DNA from: Rehmannia glutinosa
Taxonomy: Eukaryota; Streptophyta; Magnoliopsida; Lamiales; Orobanchaceae
Direction: 5' to 3'
Length of the DNA: 64,000 nucleotides
Assembly (NCBI GenBank): GCA_016081115.2
Contig: CM071935.1
Coordinates: forward strand, 54,174,680-54,238,679
A program made the translations under genes and the position numbers. The notes beneath the pieces are model-generated. The model searched no databases. It had not been told where the DNA came from and saw nothing but the letters and a program-made list of their open reading frames with translations. Position 1 is the first letter of the stretch, and each line of letters begins with the position of its first letter. Of the stretch, positions 9,464-20,331 are shown piece after piece.

Positions 9464-11508
9464 ATGGAAGCAAATTTGACACGCATCCCTATGTTCACAA
9501 TTGAAGAATTTGATGATTGGAAAATTCGTATGCGAGCTCATCTATCGGATTACATGATGAGATGTGGATAGTGATAGAGGGATGGGCCACTGCAAATTTT
9601 AAAAGTGAACACAATCAGGTGGAGAGCTGCGATCAAGGTGAAGATGCTTTTGCTCCCAGACCTATGGTTGAAAAACCAAGAGTGAATGGACAAATGATGA
9701 CATGAAAAGATATAACTTGGACAATGTGGCCAAGGACATTCTTTACAAAACCTTGGACAAAGCTATGTTCAACAAAGTCAAATCATGCAAAACGGCTAAA
9801 GAAATCCGGGATAAGCTAACATTAATTTGTGAAGGCTCGTGAGCAAATCAAGGAAAATAAACTATCTGTTCTTTGTACAAAAATTTGAAAATTTTAAAAT
9901 GCTTGCGGGAGAGACCTTGGATCACCGGATGCTCGGTTCACGAAATTACCAACGAGTTATCTGCACTTGGAAAAGAATATACACAGAAGGAAATGTGTAT
10001 GAAGATTCTAAGAAGTCTCCCAGCTGAATGGGAAATGAAGGTCATGGCACTAAGACATTCCATGGACCTATCCAAGACATCCAACCATGAGCTATTCTCG
10101 GATCTCAAAGCCTACGAATTTGAGTGAGAAGAAAAGACAAGGAGGAGACAACAGTGTGCCAAAACAGTTGCTCTATTTGTTAAGGATGGCAAGAGAGCTG
10201 AGGTCAAAGAAGTTATTGACCAAGATGAAATAGCCCTGATGGTTAAAAGGTTTAACAAGTTCTTCAATAAGAACTACAAGAGAGGCAAGGGCGAATCCTC
10301 CAGAAGACACTCAGCTCCCTCCAAGTCAAGGGAAGATAGGCCAACCAATAGAGCAGAGCATCAAAAAGTTGAATATCAAAGGGCTGACAATCCAAGAATG
10401 GAAAGAGCTGATCAAAGGTTGAAAATCTATCTTTGGAACTGGCAAACCAGGTCACTATGCCATTCATTGCCCATATCCTGTAGTCAACAAATACAGAATG
10501 AAGAAGAAATAAAGGTCTTGAGAGAAAGAAGACAAGAAAAGAAAAAGGCAATGTTGGTCGCAAATGCTGAGACAAACAAGTCAAGAGACACGATTGATTG
10601 AGAGTAGTGAAGTCGACTACTAAAGTGACTACGAAGAAGAAGCATTGATCTGTTTGATGGCCAAGGAACAAGACCAACCTGACCAAGAAGATGAGGTACA
10701 CTCCAATTCATCACACTCAGATTCTAGTGATAGTGATTGTGACACACACACTTCATCACCCACTGATCTTTATGATTCATTAGGCAAAATGATGAAAGAC
10801 TTTGAACACATTAAATCCTCACACACACTACTAAATGAGGAAAACAACATACTCAAGAACCAAAACTCACAGCTGACTAAGGAGCTGAGTACTCTAAGTC
10901 AAATAGATGATGAGAATGAAAGTCTAAAGGCTGAAAATGCCAAGCTAATAGCAGAGATAGCTGCTATAGAAAAGAGGGAAAATGACCTCAAAAATGTGAT
11001 TGCCTCATTCACTAAGGCATCTAAATCATTGGATGATCTTATTATGAGTGAAAGAGAATGTGGAGACAAGACAGGCTTAGGATTTAATTTCTCTGTGCTA
11101 TGTCAAGCTCCAAAAGTGATTTTGGAAAAAGGATCTTCAAGTAATGAAGTATCTCAAAAATCCAAAACTCCAAATGGTGCACACACATTCACTCCAAAGC
11201 ACAATTACAAGCAAACTGGTCTTGGTTATAAAGGAAAAGAAAAACAGCCAGTTGGGTGCGTTGAGAGGACAGCTGAGAAGAAATTCAGCCAAGTTCCTCA
11301 GCAAACTCCAAACAGAACATACTCTGTAAAGAAGAAACAGAGCTACCAAAAACCCCAGAAAATCTATAAAAGAAATACATATGATGGGAATGGTAGAAAA
11401 TATCCAAGCCAAGCTGATTGGAATGATGTGAATCGGCATAGACTTATGGAATATAAACCCAAATGGCAAAGGCCTAGAACTCAAAGAAAGGCCATTACAA
11501 AAGTATAA
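9464..11508 (+). pseudogene. Sirevirus gag of P
   Basis: ATG at 9464 begins an N-terminus matching B and D (RIP-MFT-EEF-DWKIRM). Capsid pieces lie at 9873-10127 (TNELSALGKEYTQKEMCMKI, MALRHSMDLSKTSNHELFSD). A damaged zinc knuckle is near 10435-10475 and the N-rich neighbour (MVKRFNKFFNKNYKRGKGES) at 10239. A 287-residue open part at 10645-11508 holds the acidic serine-rich segment, a coiled coil and the K/Q-rich tail. At least five frame breaks occur between 9540 and 10645, none from 10645 to 11508. Confidence 0.85.
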
Positions 11509-11699
11509 GAGCTTTCATCAGACACATATGCACCTAGGCACTACACTCGAGACACCACAATTACCCAAAGAAGGCGATTGCTAAAACACATATACATGCA
11601 TACGACAAAAGAGACAATTTGTATGAACCTAGAATCCCCAAGCAATTTGCCAAGATTAATTATGATTATGGCACTCGATAGATGGTAACCCCTTAGAGT

Positions 11700-12060
11700 C
11701 AAATCATTTGGCTATAGGTTGGTTGGATCATCTTACAATACTAACCCCTCGGGACCCGCACAAGTATGGGTACCTAAAACCTAACTTCCTTGATTGCGGG
11801 ATCAAGGAGCAAATGAGTGCCAAGGAACCTGGTACATGGATAGTGGCTGTTCCGGCACATGACAGTAACAAGAAAAATCTATCAAAATTCAAGGAAGTCA
11901 GAGGTGCAAAAGTCATATTTGGAGGAAATGAAGCTCCGGAGAAATAAGGGCACCTTTGGATCCATCAAGAAAAATGGATTAGAAATCTCGGATGTTGCAT
12001 ATGTTGAAGGACTCAACTTCAACTTGCTAAGCATCGCCCAACTTTGTGACAAGGGTTATA
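11700..12060 (+). pseudogene. Copia protease of P
   Basis: The active site YMDSGC is present at 11833-11850 (DSG at 11839-11847). The next residues shift frame because one base is missing (GTTCCGGCAC where the family has RHM). KGAKVIFGGNE-like sequence follows near 11905-11935. Unlike B, the DSG triad itself is intact. Confidence 0.75.
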
Positions 12061-12089
12061 ATGTTGGATTCAACATGGGTATATGCCAA

Positions 12090-13372
12090 ATCAAGGACAT
12101 CAATCAATGAAGTTGTGTTGCAAGGATGCGAGACAAAAAGAATATGTATGTGGTAGATTGGTCAACCGCAACACCAAGCACTTGTCTACTAGCAAAGAGC
12201 ACAGCCAATCAAGTTGGTTTGCGTGGCACAAGAAGTTGAGTCACCCGAATTTCAAAACAATTAACAAGCTTGCCGAAGCAATCTTGTGGAAGGACTTCCG
12301 GACTCGGATATCTGAAGGAGAGTATATGTGATGCATGTCGAAAGGAAAACAAATCAAATTATCATTCAAAGAAAAGACATGTCCATCTTCAACAAGATTA
12401 TTGCACCTCGCTACATATGGATGTATTTGGTCCAGTTGAACCAGCTAGCATAAGTGGGAAGAAATACACCTTGGTGGTAGTAGATGACTACTCAAGATAT
12501 ACATGGACAATATTCATGTGTAAGAAAAAAAACTCTGCAAAACTACCACAACTGATGAAGAGGATTCAAAATGAGAAAAGTCAAACCATTATCAAAATAA
12601 GATCGACAGAGGAACCGAGTTTGTCAATGGTATAATCACTCAAGATCTTGTATTTAAAATGGTATTGGTCATGAATTATCTCAGCAAGGACTCCACAACA
12701 AAATGGAGTTGCGAGAAAGAAGGAATGTAACTCTTAAAGAAGCGAAGAATGACCATGTTAGCTTAAGCGGGGGCTACCTAAAAGATTTTGGGTGAAGCAA
12801 TAAACACAACATGCTATACTCAAAATAGATGCATGATAAACAGACAAATGACAAAGACTCCCTATGAGATTTGGACAGGAGAAAGCCAAATGTTGCATAT
12901 TTTAGAATATTTGGATGCAAATGCTTCATCCATAACAATGGCAAAGATAATTTAAAAGCTTTTGATGCTAAAGGCGATGAAGGTATCTTCTTGGGATACT
13001 CAACAAAGCAAAGCCTACAGAGTACTCAACAAGAGGACTATGGTTACAGAGGAATCCATTCATGTGGTGTTTGATGAGCCAAATGTAAATGGAGAAGACA
13101 TTGAAGAGTCACCGATAAGTCAATCAACCAACCATGCGAAGAGTCCCTATGTCAAGTCAAGTCGGAATTATAAACCCGGATGAAGATGAGATAGCCGAGT
13201 CCCAAAAACAGTTGGAAAATCTGCAGCTAAGTGATGATGAGAAAGCTGATCAAAGCAACACACCGCAGACGATCAATCCAAACCTAACTTACTCCAACCT
13301 GATGTAAGATGGCTGAGAGACCATCCACCAGAACTAGTCATTGGAGATGTAAGAGAAGGTGTCAAAACGAGA
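12090..13372 (+). pseudogene. Copia integrase of P, up to the G insertion
   Basis: Visible pieces: FAWHKKLSHPNFKTINKLA near 12220-12275, LHMDVFGPVEPASISGKKYT near 12410-12460, VVVDDYSRYTWTIFMCKKK near 12475-12530, a disturbed RSxxGTEF near 12600-12625, a disturbed NGV-ER region near 12700, then KPNVAYFRIFGCKCFIHNNG near 12885. At least eight frame breaks are present. The linker to RT (VRE-GVKTRSRAQQEAM) reaches the G insertion at 13397 and RT resumes at 20332. Confidence 0.8.
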
Positions 13373-13392
13373 TCCAGAGCTCAACAAGAAGC

Positions 13393-13397
13393 AATGT
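13393..13397. other. Target-site duplication of G, left copy (AATGT)
   Basis: AATGT precedes the 5' LTR of G and recurs at 20327-20331 after the 3' LTR. Removing G and one copy rejoins the P reading: EAM then FTCFISQIEPKD. Confidence 0.9.
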
Positions 13398-13714
13398 TGA
13401 TGGAGATGAAACCACGTAGCTTTGCTGGTAAAATGTGATCTTGTTCGTTCAATAAAGCCCAGAGATGATGGTGAATGAAGAAACGATTTATAAATACCTG
13501 TTGGGAGTTTTAATACCTTCTGCATTATTATTTCTTTAATAGTAGGAATGATTGGTTTTGCTTTATATTTTAGGAAAGAGTTATATTTGTTTTGGAAACT
13601 TTCATGCAAACCCTAAGTATATAAGGGTTTCTGTGAAGAACTTTGAGCAGCAGTTTTTGACGTATTCGTAATAATATTTATGTTTCTTTCATTTCATACG
13701 CTTGTGCTGCGTCA
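13398..13714 (+). repeat. 5' LTR of G
   Basis: 317 bp, TGATGGAGATGAAACCACG to GTGCTGCGTCA. It differs from the 3' LTR at only a few positions that I noticed (for example TTTCTTTAAT against TTATTTATT), so the insertion is comparatively recent. It contains AATAAAG-type and TATAAGGG motifs. Confidence 0.9.
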
Positions 13715-13716
13715 GT

Positions 13717-13730
13717 TGGTATCCAGAGAC
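13717..13730 (+). other. Primer-binding site of G
   Basis: TGGTATCCAGAGAC lies two bases after the LTR. It is close to the Met site TGGTATCAGAGC with an extra C, so the tRNA is probably initiator Met. Confidence 0.65.
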
Positions 13731-13747
13731 CAGTAACGATCTTTACG

Positions 13748-15121
13748 ATGCCTCCACGACAGGATGCACAACGCACGAACGAGGTTCATCTTCTTCGTCA
13801 ACAAGTCAAAACACTAACCCAGAGCGCCACTAATTTGCGCCTACAGCACCAGGCATTTTTCGATCAAGTGTCGCATCTTCTACCTGCTGCGCGCGACCCA
13901 ACCCAGGACAGACCCGCTGGGGGTCTTCCTCCACGACAGGGACACGACAGACGTGAAGATATGGATTTCCCGGCCGTGGACGATGAAGATACTATTTCGG
14001 TGGATAATCCTTTTGCACCTGTGGCACGTCGTGACGCACCACGGCAGGACGAGGACCGTCGTTGGGAGTTTGGTTTTAAGTTGGAAATTCCAGAATTCCA
14101 CGGAGATCTTGATGCCGATGCGTTCATTGATTGGCTTCACGTTGTCGATGAATTGATGGAATTTAAATCTGTACCAATTGATAGGCGTGTTCCACTCATA
14201 GCCACACGTCTTCGTGGCAGGGCTTCGACATGGTGGCAACACCTCAAGGTGTCCAGGTCTCGCCAAGGAAAATCAAAGATTGGAACTTGGGCGAAGTTCC
14301 GTAAGCATATGGAACGCGATTCCTCCCGTTCAATTACCAACGCACTCTATATCGAAACTCCAAGCCTACGCCATGCTCGCGCACCGTGGAGGCCTACTTC
14401 TCAATTCTATCATTTACTCACACGCAATGACATTCATGACTCGCCTGATCAGTTAATTTCACGATATATTGGGGGTCTGCGATTACCGTTTCAGGACATG
14501 CTCAATTTGTTTAGCCCGGCTACCCTTTCGGAAGCCCATCAACGCGCTGTTACATTGGAAAAACAATTTGCTCGGCGCCAATACACACCACCAATCATGT
14601 CATCCCTGGAAAATCATGGCCAGTCCTCTTCTACTCCTGTGGCTCCGTCTCCTAGCGAACGCCTCCCTGGGCGACCCCCACCTCCGGCGTCCCAACGCCC
14701 CTCTTCGAATGGCCGTTGTTTCTCGTGCGGTGATCCAGGGCATAAACATTCAGCATGCCCTAAATACCACAGCGGGCGTACATTCTTGACCACTGATGTT
14801 GCTCCGAAAAATTATGATGGTCTCCCTATTTTTGACGACGACAACATCGACCCATGCCCCGAAAAACATCTAGATGGTGATGTCGGCATCGCACTAGTCC
14901 TTCGACGCTCTTGTCTGACCCCACGCGTGCTAGACAGTGAGGTTCAACGACACCTTCTCTTCCATCCACTTATGCGATTCAAGGAAAAATTTGCGGGTTC
15001 ATTATTGATTACGGTTCTTGCGAGAATGTTATATCTCGCTAATGTCGTGTCCAAGCTAGCTCTTCCTATGACCGCACACCCAAACTCGTATAAATTGGGT
15101 GGCTTCAAGACGACAATTTAG
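13748..15121 (+). pseudogene. Gypsy gag-protease, first copy, in G
   Basis: ATG at 13748 (MPPRQDAQRTNEVHLLRQQV) opens a coiled N-terminus, then the gypsy capsid region (FKLEIPEFHGDLDADAFIDW, WWQHLKVSRSRQGK), a zinc knuckle CFSCGDPGHKHSAC near 14720-14760 and the start of protease. The first repeat copy carries frame disturbance near 14320-14400 and, at the protease site near 15000-15020, IIDYGSCENV where the second copy has IIDSGSCENV, with a frame break. It ends at 15121. The region 13748-14208 is unique, outside the internal duplication. Confidence 0.85.
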
Positions 15122-16111
15122 TGTTAGTTCTGACTCGTGTGTCGTTGCCATTCTCTATTGGGAGTACTTATTCGGACACCATCTGGTGCGATGTGGTGCC
15201 AATGGATGCTTGTCACATTTTCTTGGGCAGACCGTGGAAATTCGACCGCCATGTCGTACATGATGGACATGCCAACACTTATTCTTTTTACTTTCTGGCT
15301 CCAAAATTATACTACACCCAACTACTCGCCACTCGGGCATTGCTTTGGTTGATAACTCCGTCCTATTTTTATCTCGTGCTAATTTTTCACGTGAACTCTC
15401 CTCAGGTTCTCATGCATATATTTTGTTGCTTCATGATGTCCTTGATGGCCCCGAGGCACCTGCAGTCGTGCAACCTCTCCTACAGGAATTTTCTGATTTA
15501 TTCCTGGCAGAACTCCCCGATGGCCTTCCCCCACTTCGGGATATTCAACACCAGATCGACCTTCTTCCTAGTGCCTCTTTACCCAATCGACCGCACTATC
15601 TATGAGCCCAGCAGAACATGCCGAATTACGACGTCAAGTGGAAGACTTATTACGTAGGGGCCTGGTTCGCGAGAGTTTAAGTCCATGTCCTGTCCCGGCA
15701 TTGCTTATCCCCAAAAAGGATAACACTTGGCGTATGTGCGTGGATAGCCGCGCTGTGAATAAAATTACGGTTCGTTATCGGTTTCCTATTCCACGTCTGG
15801 ATGACTTATTGGACCAACTAAGTGGATCCACTATGTTCTCCAAATTGGATCTTCGTAGTGGTTATCATCAAATTCGTATCCGTCCAGGCGATGAGTGGAA
15901 GACCGCCTTTAAAACGCGCGAATGGTTATTCGAATGGTTAGTGATGCCATTCGGCCTATCTAATGCTCCAAGTACTTTTATGCATGTCATGAACCAAGCC
16001 TTACGTTCTCTGATTGAAATGCGTGTGTGTCGTCGTTTATTTTGATGACATTTTGATTTATAGTCGCACAGAGGACGACCATATGGTACATCTGTGGGCT
16101 GTCCTATTGAT
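14209..16111 (+). repeat. Internal direct duplication of G, copy 1
   Basis: Starts in gag at TCTTCGTGG (14209) and ends in RT just before the next TCTTCGTGG at 16112. Nearly identical to 16112-18018. Copy 1 has more lesions than copy 2. Confidence 0.9.
15121..16111 (+). pseudogene. Gypsy protease end and partial RT, first copy, in G
   Basis: 15121-15600 encodes the protease C-terminus and linker in shifted frames (SLPFSIGSTYSDTIWCDVV, LFLAELPDGLPPLRDIQHQI). ATG at 15602 opens RT (MSPAEHAELRRQVEDLLRRG, KKDNTWRMCVDSRAVNKIT, FSKLDLRSGYHQIRI, VMPFGLSNAPSTFM), which shifts frame at about 16015, just before the catalytic YFDD. The copy breaks off at the duplication junction after the YFDD region, so no complete RT is encoded. 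Confidence 0.85.
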
Positions 16112-17516
16112 TCTTCGTGGCAGGGCTTCGACATGGTGGCAACACCTCAAGGTGTCCAGGTCTCGCCAAGGCAAATCAAAGATTGGAACTTGGGCGAAGT
16201 TCCGTAAGCATATGGAACGCGAATTCCTCCCGTTCAATTACAAACGCACTCTATATCAGAAACTCCAAGCCTTACGCCAAGGCTTGCGCACCGTGGAGGC
16301 CTACTCTACTGAATTCTATCATTTACTCACACGCAATGACATTCATGACTCGCCTGATCAGTTAATTTCACGATATATTGGGGGTCTGCGATTACCGTTT
16401 CAGGACATGCTCAATTTGTTTAGCCCGGCTACCCTTTCGGAAGCCCATCAACGCGCTGTTACATTGGAAAAACAATTTGCTCGGCGCCAATACACACCAC
16501 CAATCATGTCATCCCTGGAAAATCATGGCCAGTCCTCTTCTACTCCTGTGGCTCCGTCTCCTAGCGAACGCCTCCCTGGGCGACCCCCACCTCCGGCGTC
16601 CCAACGCCCCTCTTCGAATGGCCGTTGTTTCTCGTGCGGTGATCCAGGGCATAAACATTCAGCATGCCCTAAATACCGCAGCGGGCGTACATTCTTGACC
16701 ACTGATGTTGCTCCGGAAAATTATGATGGTCCCCCTATTTTTGACGACGACAACATCGACCCATGCCCCGAAGAACATCTAGATGGTGATGTTGGCATCG
16801 CACTAGTCCTTCGACGCTCTTGTCTGACCCCACGCGTGCTAGACAGTGAGGTTCAACGACACCTTCTCTTCCAGTCCACTTGTACAGTTCAAGGAAAAAT
16901 TTGCAGGTTCATTATTGATTCTGGTTCTTGCGAGAATGTTATATCTGCTAATGTCGTGTCCAAGCTAGCTCTTCCTATGACCGCACACCCAAACTCGTAT
17001 AAATTGGAGTGGCTTCAGCATGACAATTTAGTGTTAGTTACAGCTCGTGTGTCGTTGCCATTCTCTATTGGGAGTACTTATTCGGACACCATCTGGTGCG
17101 ATGTGGTGCCAATGGATGCTTGTCACATTTTCTTGGGCAGACCGTGGAAATTCGACCGCCATGTCGTACATGATGGACATGCCAACACTTATTCTTTTAC
17201 TTTCGGTGGCTCCAAAATTATACTACACCCAACTACTCGCCACTCGGGCGTTGCTTTGGTTGATAACTCCGTCCTATTTTTATCTCGTGCTAATTTTTCA
17301 CGTGAACTGTCCTCAGGTTCTCATGCATATATTTTGTTGCTTCATGATGTCCTTGATGGCCCCGAGGCACCTGCAGTCGTGCAACCTCTCCTACAGGAAT
17401 TTTCTGATTTATTCCTGGCAGAACTCCCCGATGGCCTTCCCCCACTTCGGGATATTCAACACCAGATCGACCTTCTTCCTAGTGCCTCTTTACCCAATCG
17501 ACCGCACTATCTATGA
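16014..17516 (+). CDS. Chimeric RT-gag-protease ORF created by the internal duplication of G
   Basis: A 500-codon open frame. The first about 33 residues are the RT active-site segment of copy 1 (VVVYFDDILIYSRTEDDHM), fused in frame at TCTTCGTG to gag at GRASTWWQHLKV. Then follow the rest of capsid, the zinc knuckle CFSCGDPGHKHSACPKYRSG near 16630-16690, an intact protease site FIIDSGSCENVI near 16908-16945, and the linker DLFLAELPDGLPPLRD. It stops at TGA 17514-17516, overlapping the ATG of the next ORF as ATGA. The fusion is a rearrangement product, not a normal element protein. Whether it is ever translated is unknown. Confidence 0.75.
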   Translation: MKCVCVVVYFDDILIYSRTEDDHMVHLWAVLLILRGRASTWWQHLKVSRSRQGKSKIGTWAKFRKHMEREFLPFNYKRTLYQKLQALRQGLRTVEAYSTEFYHLLTRNDIHDSPDQLISRYIGGLRLPFQDMLNLFSPATLSEAHQRAVTLEKQFARRQYTPPIMSSLENHGQSSSTPVAPSPSERLPGRPPPPASQRPSSNGRCFSCGDPGHKHSACPKYRSGRTFLTTDVAPENYDGPPIFDDDNIDPCPEEHLDGDVGIALVLRRSCLTPRVLDSEVQRHLLFQSTCTVQGKICRFIIDSGSCENVISANVVSKLALPMTAHPNSYKLEWLQHDNLVLVTARVSLPFSIGSTYSDTIWCDVVPMDACHIFLGRPWKFDRHVVHDGHANTYSFTFGGSKIILHPTTRHSGVALVDNSVLFLSRANFSRELSSGSHAYILLLHDVLDGPEAPAVVQPLLQEFSDLFLAELPDGLPPLRDIQHQIDLLPSASLPNRPHYL

Positions 17517-18018
17517 GCCCAGCAGAACATGCCGAATTACGACGTCAAGTGGAAGACTTATTACGTAGGGGCCTGGTTCGCGAGAGTTTAAGTCCATGTC
17601 CTGTCCCGGCATTGCTTATCCCCAAAAAGGATAACACTTGGCGTATGTGCATGGATAGCCGCGCTGTGAATAAAATTACGGTTCGTTATCGGTTTCCTAT
17701 TCCACGTCTGGATGACTTATTGGACCAACTAAGTGGATCCACTGTGTTCTCCAAATTGGATCTTCGTAGTGGTTATCATCAAATTCGTATCCGTCCAGGC
17801 GATGAGTGGAAGACCGCCTTTAAAACGCGCGAAGGGTTATTCGAATGGTTAGTGATGCCATTCGGCCTATCTAATGCTCCAAGTACTTTTATGCATGTCA
17901 TGAACCAAGCCTTACGTTCTCTGATTAGTACGTGTGTCGTCGTTTATTTTGATGACATTTTGATTTATAGTCGCACAGAGGACGACCATATGGTACATCT
18001 GCGGGCTGTCCTATTGAT
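16112..18018 (+). repeat. Internal direct duplication of G, copy 2
   Basis: About 1907 bp, beginning at the 8-bp microhomology TCTTCGTG (16112-16119), which also stands at the original positions in gag (14209) and RT (18019). It shares with copy 1 the stop between protease and RT, so that lesion is older than the duplication. Confidence 0.9.
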
Positions 18019-18496
18019 TCTTCGTGCCGAGCAATTTTTCGCGGCTCCTCGTAAGTGTGTCTTTTTCACTGATCGTGTGTTATTTTTGGGGTATGTCGTT
18101 TCAGCCGTGGGTATTAGCGTCGATGATAGTAAGATTGCCGTAATTAGGGAATGGCCGACCCCTACATCTGTGACCGCCATTCGTAGTTTCCACGGCCTTG
18201 CTTCTTTTTACCGGCATTTTATACCTCACTTCAGCTCCATTATGGCCCCTCTAACGGATTGTATGCGTGGCTCCACATTTGTTTGGACTGCTGCAACAGA
18301 GGCTTCTTTCATAGAGATAAAAGAAAAATTGACCACAACCCCCGTCCTGATTTTACCAGATTTTTCCGTGCCATTCGAATTACATTGTGATGCGTCAAAG
18401 GTAGGGATCGGTGCAATGTTGAGTCAGAATAATAAGCCAGTTGCATTTTTCAGTGAGAAGTTGAAAGCCAGGCGCGTCGCGATACAGTACTTATGA
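17513..18496 (+). CDS. Gypsy reverse transcriptase with start of RNase H, in G
   Basis: A 327-codon frame with intact RT motifs: KKDNTWRMCMDSRAVNKIT, FSKLDLRSGYHQIRI, VMPFGLSNAPSTFM, VVVYFDDILIYS (catalytic YFDD near 17940-17960), FLGYVVSAVGISVDDSKI and the RNase H start LHCDASKVGIGAMLSQ near 18385. It ends in a frameshift at 18490 after VAIQYL; the continuation YDIEFYVVVRAVRHWRHYL is in another frame. In G this is the only RT segment with all motifs. Confidence 0.85.
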   Translation: MSPAEHAELRRQVEDLLRRGLVRESLSPCPVPALLIPKKDNTWRMCMDSRAVNKITVRYRFPIPRLDDLLDQLSGSTVFSKLDLRSGYHQIRIRPGDEWKTAFKTREGLFEWLVMPFGLSNAPSTFMHVMNQALRSLISTCVVVYFDDILIYSRTEDDHMVHLRAVLLILRAEQFFAAPRKCVFFTDRVLFLGYVVSAVGISVDDSKIAVIREWPTPTSVTAIRSFHGLASFYRHFIPHFSSIMAPLTDCMRGSTFVWTAATEASFIEIKEKLTTTPVLILPDFSVPFELHCDASKVGIGAMLSQNNKPVAFFSEKLKARRVAIQYL

Positions 18497-19028
18497 CATC
18501 GAGTTTTATGTTGTTGTCCGCGCCGTGCGCCATTGGCGTCATTATCTATTTCACCGTGAATTTGTGTTATACACGGACAACGATTCCCTTAAATACATCT
18601 CCAGTCAAACCAACATCTCCGCCCGTCATGCATCGTGGGCCGCATTCCTTCAACAATTCAGTTTTGTTCTCCGTCACAAATCGGGCGCATCTAACCGTGT
18701 GGCAGACGCCCTTAGCAGACGCCACTCTCTTCTCACGGACATGCGGGTTACAGTGGTCGGCTTTGATACATTTCAGTCCCTCTATGCTACTGACCAGTTC
18801 TTTAGCAAAATACTTTCTTCAGTCAACCAAGGGACAATGGATTTTGTAATGTCTGATGGGTTCTTGTTTCATGGCACTCGTTTATGTATTACGGGTTGTA
18901 GCCTACGGGCCAAACTCATCGCCGAACTTCACGGTGTTGGCCATGTGGGTCGTGATCGCACTTTGGATTTAGTTCAGCGCCAATTTTTTTGGCCTTCCCT
19001 TCGTCGGGACGTTGGCAAGTTTGTGTAG
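18484..19028 (+). pseudogene. Gypsy RNase H end and integrase zinc finger, in G
   Basis: After the frameshift come FVLYTDNDSLKYISSQTN and SGASNRVADALSRR, the end of RNase H and connection domain. The integrase HHCC region then begins with LHGVGHVGRDRTLDLVQRQF and FWPSLRRDVGKFV near 18930-19025. The frame stops at 19028 and RCRVCQVAKGATSN continues after the stop. Confidence 0.85.
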
Positions 19029-20034
19029 CGATGCCGAGTGTGTCAAGTCGCAAAGGGCGCGACTTCTAATGCAGGCCTCTATCGCCCCATACGGTTCCTT
19101 CGGTGCCGTGGTCCGCTGTGAGCATGGATTTCGTCCTTGGGCTTCCCCGCACACAACGTGGGCATGATTCCATATTTGTGGTGGTCGATAGATTTTCCAA
19201 AATGACCCATTTTTATCCCGTGCAAACGAACTACGGACGCTCTTCATGTCGCCCAGCTTTTCTTTCGCGAAGTGTATCGGTTGCATAGCTTACCTTTGTC
19301 GATTGTCTCCGATCGTGACACTCGTTTCCTCAGTCACTTCTGGCGAAGCCTGTGGCGCTTTGCCAACACCGAGTTACATTTTAGTAGCGCTTACCATCCA
19401 CAGACGGACGGTCGACGGAGGTGGTTAATCGATCCTTGGGTAATTTGTTGCGTTGTTTGGTGGGTGATAACGCAAGTCCTGGGACTCCAAACTCGCCATC
19501 GCCGAGTTTGCCCACAACTCTGCTCTGAATCGGAGCACCAGGTTCTGTCCTTTCCAGGTTGTCTATGGTATCATTCCCCGTGGCCCCGTAGATTTGTTGA
19601 CCCTCCCTTCGCGCACACGTTTGGACGGTCGCGCCACAGACTTTATGGCGAATTTACAGGAGATACATACTGCTACCAAAGCCCATTTGCTGGAGAGTAA
19701 TGCAAAATATAAAGCGGCAGCAGATGGCAAGCGACGGAGCATGGAATCTGACGTTGGTGATTTAGTTTGGGCAGTTCTCTCTAAGGATAGGTATCCCGCT
19801 CATGAATATCATAAGCTCGCGTCACGTAAAATTGGCCCGGTGGAAGTTATTGAAAAAATTAATCCGAATGCCTATCTCCTCCGCTTACCGAGTCATATTC
19901 GCACCTCTAATGTCTTCAATGTTAAGCATTTGGTTCCTTATTACCCCGACACGTCGTCTAGAGATGAAACCCATGATTCGAGGGCGAATCATTTCGAGCC
20001 GGGGAAGAATGATGGAGATGAAACCACGTAGCTT
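19029..20034 (+). pseudogene. Gypsy integrase core and C-terminal domain, in G
   Basis: Core pieces: VSMDFVLGLPRTQRGHDSIF near 19120-19175 (first Asp), VSDRDTRFLSHFWR near 19306-19345 (second Asp), HPQTDGR near 19390-19410, then a disturbed glutamate region near 19415. The open end 19594-20031 carries the C-terminal domain (YKAAADGKRRSMESDVGDLV, KIGPVEVIEKINPNAYLLRL, NVFNVKHLVPYYP) and ends FEPGKNDGDE, overlapping the PPT and LTR start. I see no chromodomain. At least three frame breaks. Confidence 0.85.
19992..20009 (+). other. Polypurine tract of G
   Basis: GAGCCGGGGAAGAA immediately before the 3' LTR TG at 20010. The position and purine content fit the plus-strand primer. Confidence 0.75.
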
Positions 20035-20326
20035 TGCTGGTAAAATGTGATCTTGTTCGTTCAATAAAGCCCAGAGATGATGGTGAATGAAGAAACGATT
20101 TATAAATACCTGTTGGGAGTTTTAATACCTTCTGCATTATTATTTATTTATTAGTAGGAATGATTTGTTTTGCTTTATATTTTAGGAAAGAGTTATATTT
20201 GTTTTGGAAACTTTCATGCAAACCCTAAGTATATAAGGGTTTCTGTGAAGAACTTTGAGCAGCAGTTTTTGATGTATTCGTAATAATATTTCTGTTTCTT
20301 TCGTTTCATACGCTTGTGCTGCGTCA
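20010..20326 (+). repeat. 3' LTR of G
   Basis: 317 bp, TG...CA, nearly identical to 13398-13714, followed by the target duplication AATGT. Confidence 0.9.
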
Positions 20327-20331
20327 AATGT

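Larger units (their letters stand above)
13398..20326 (+). mobile_element. Ty3/gypsy element G nested in P
   Basis: 6,929 bp with 317-bp LTRs (13398-13714, 20010-20326), AATGT target duplication, a Met-type PBS, gag, PR, RT, RNase H, INT and a PPT. The order PR-RT-RH-INT is Ty3/gypsy. Short LTRs and a GPY/F-like integrase end (KIGPVEVI near 19828-19851, then NVFNVKHLVPYYP) suggest a chromovirus such as Reina, but no chromodomain is visible. An internal direct duplication of about 1.9 kb (14209-16111 and 16112-18018) adds a second gag-PR-RT segment. Confidence 0.9.

Noticed and set aside
19850..20034. Chromodomain at the integrase end of G
   Set aside because: After the GPY/F-like module the frame ends within about 20 residues in an acidic tail next to the PPT; there is no room for a chromodomain.
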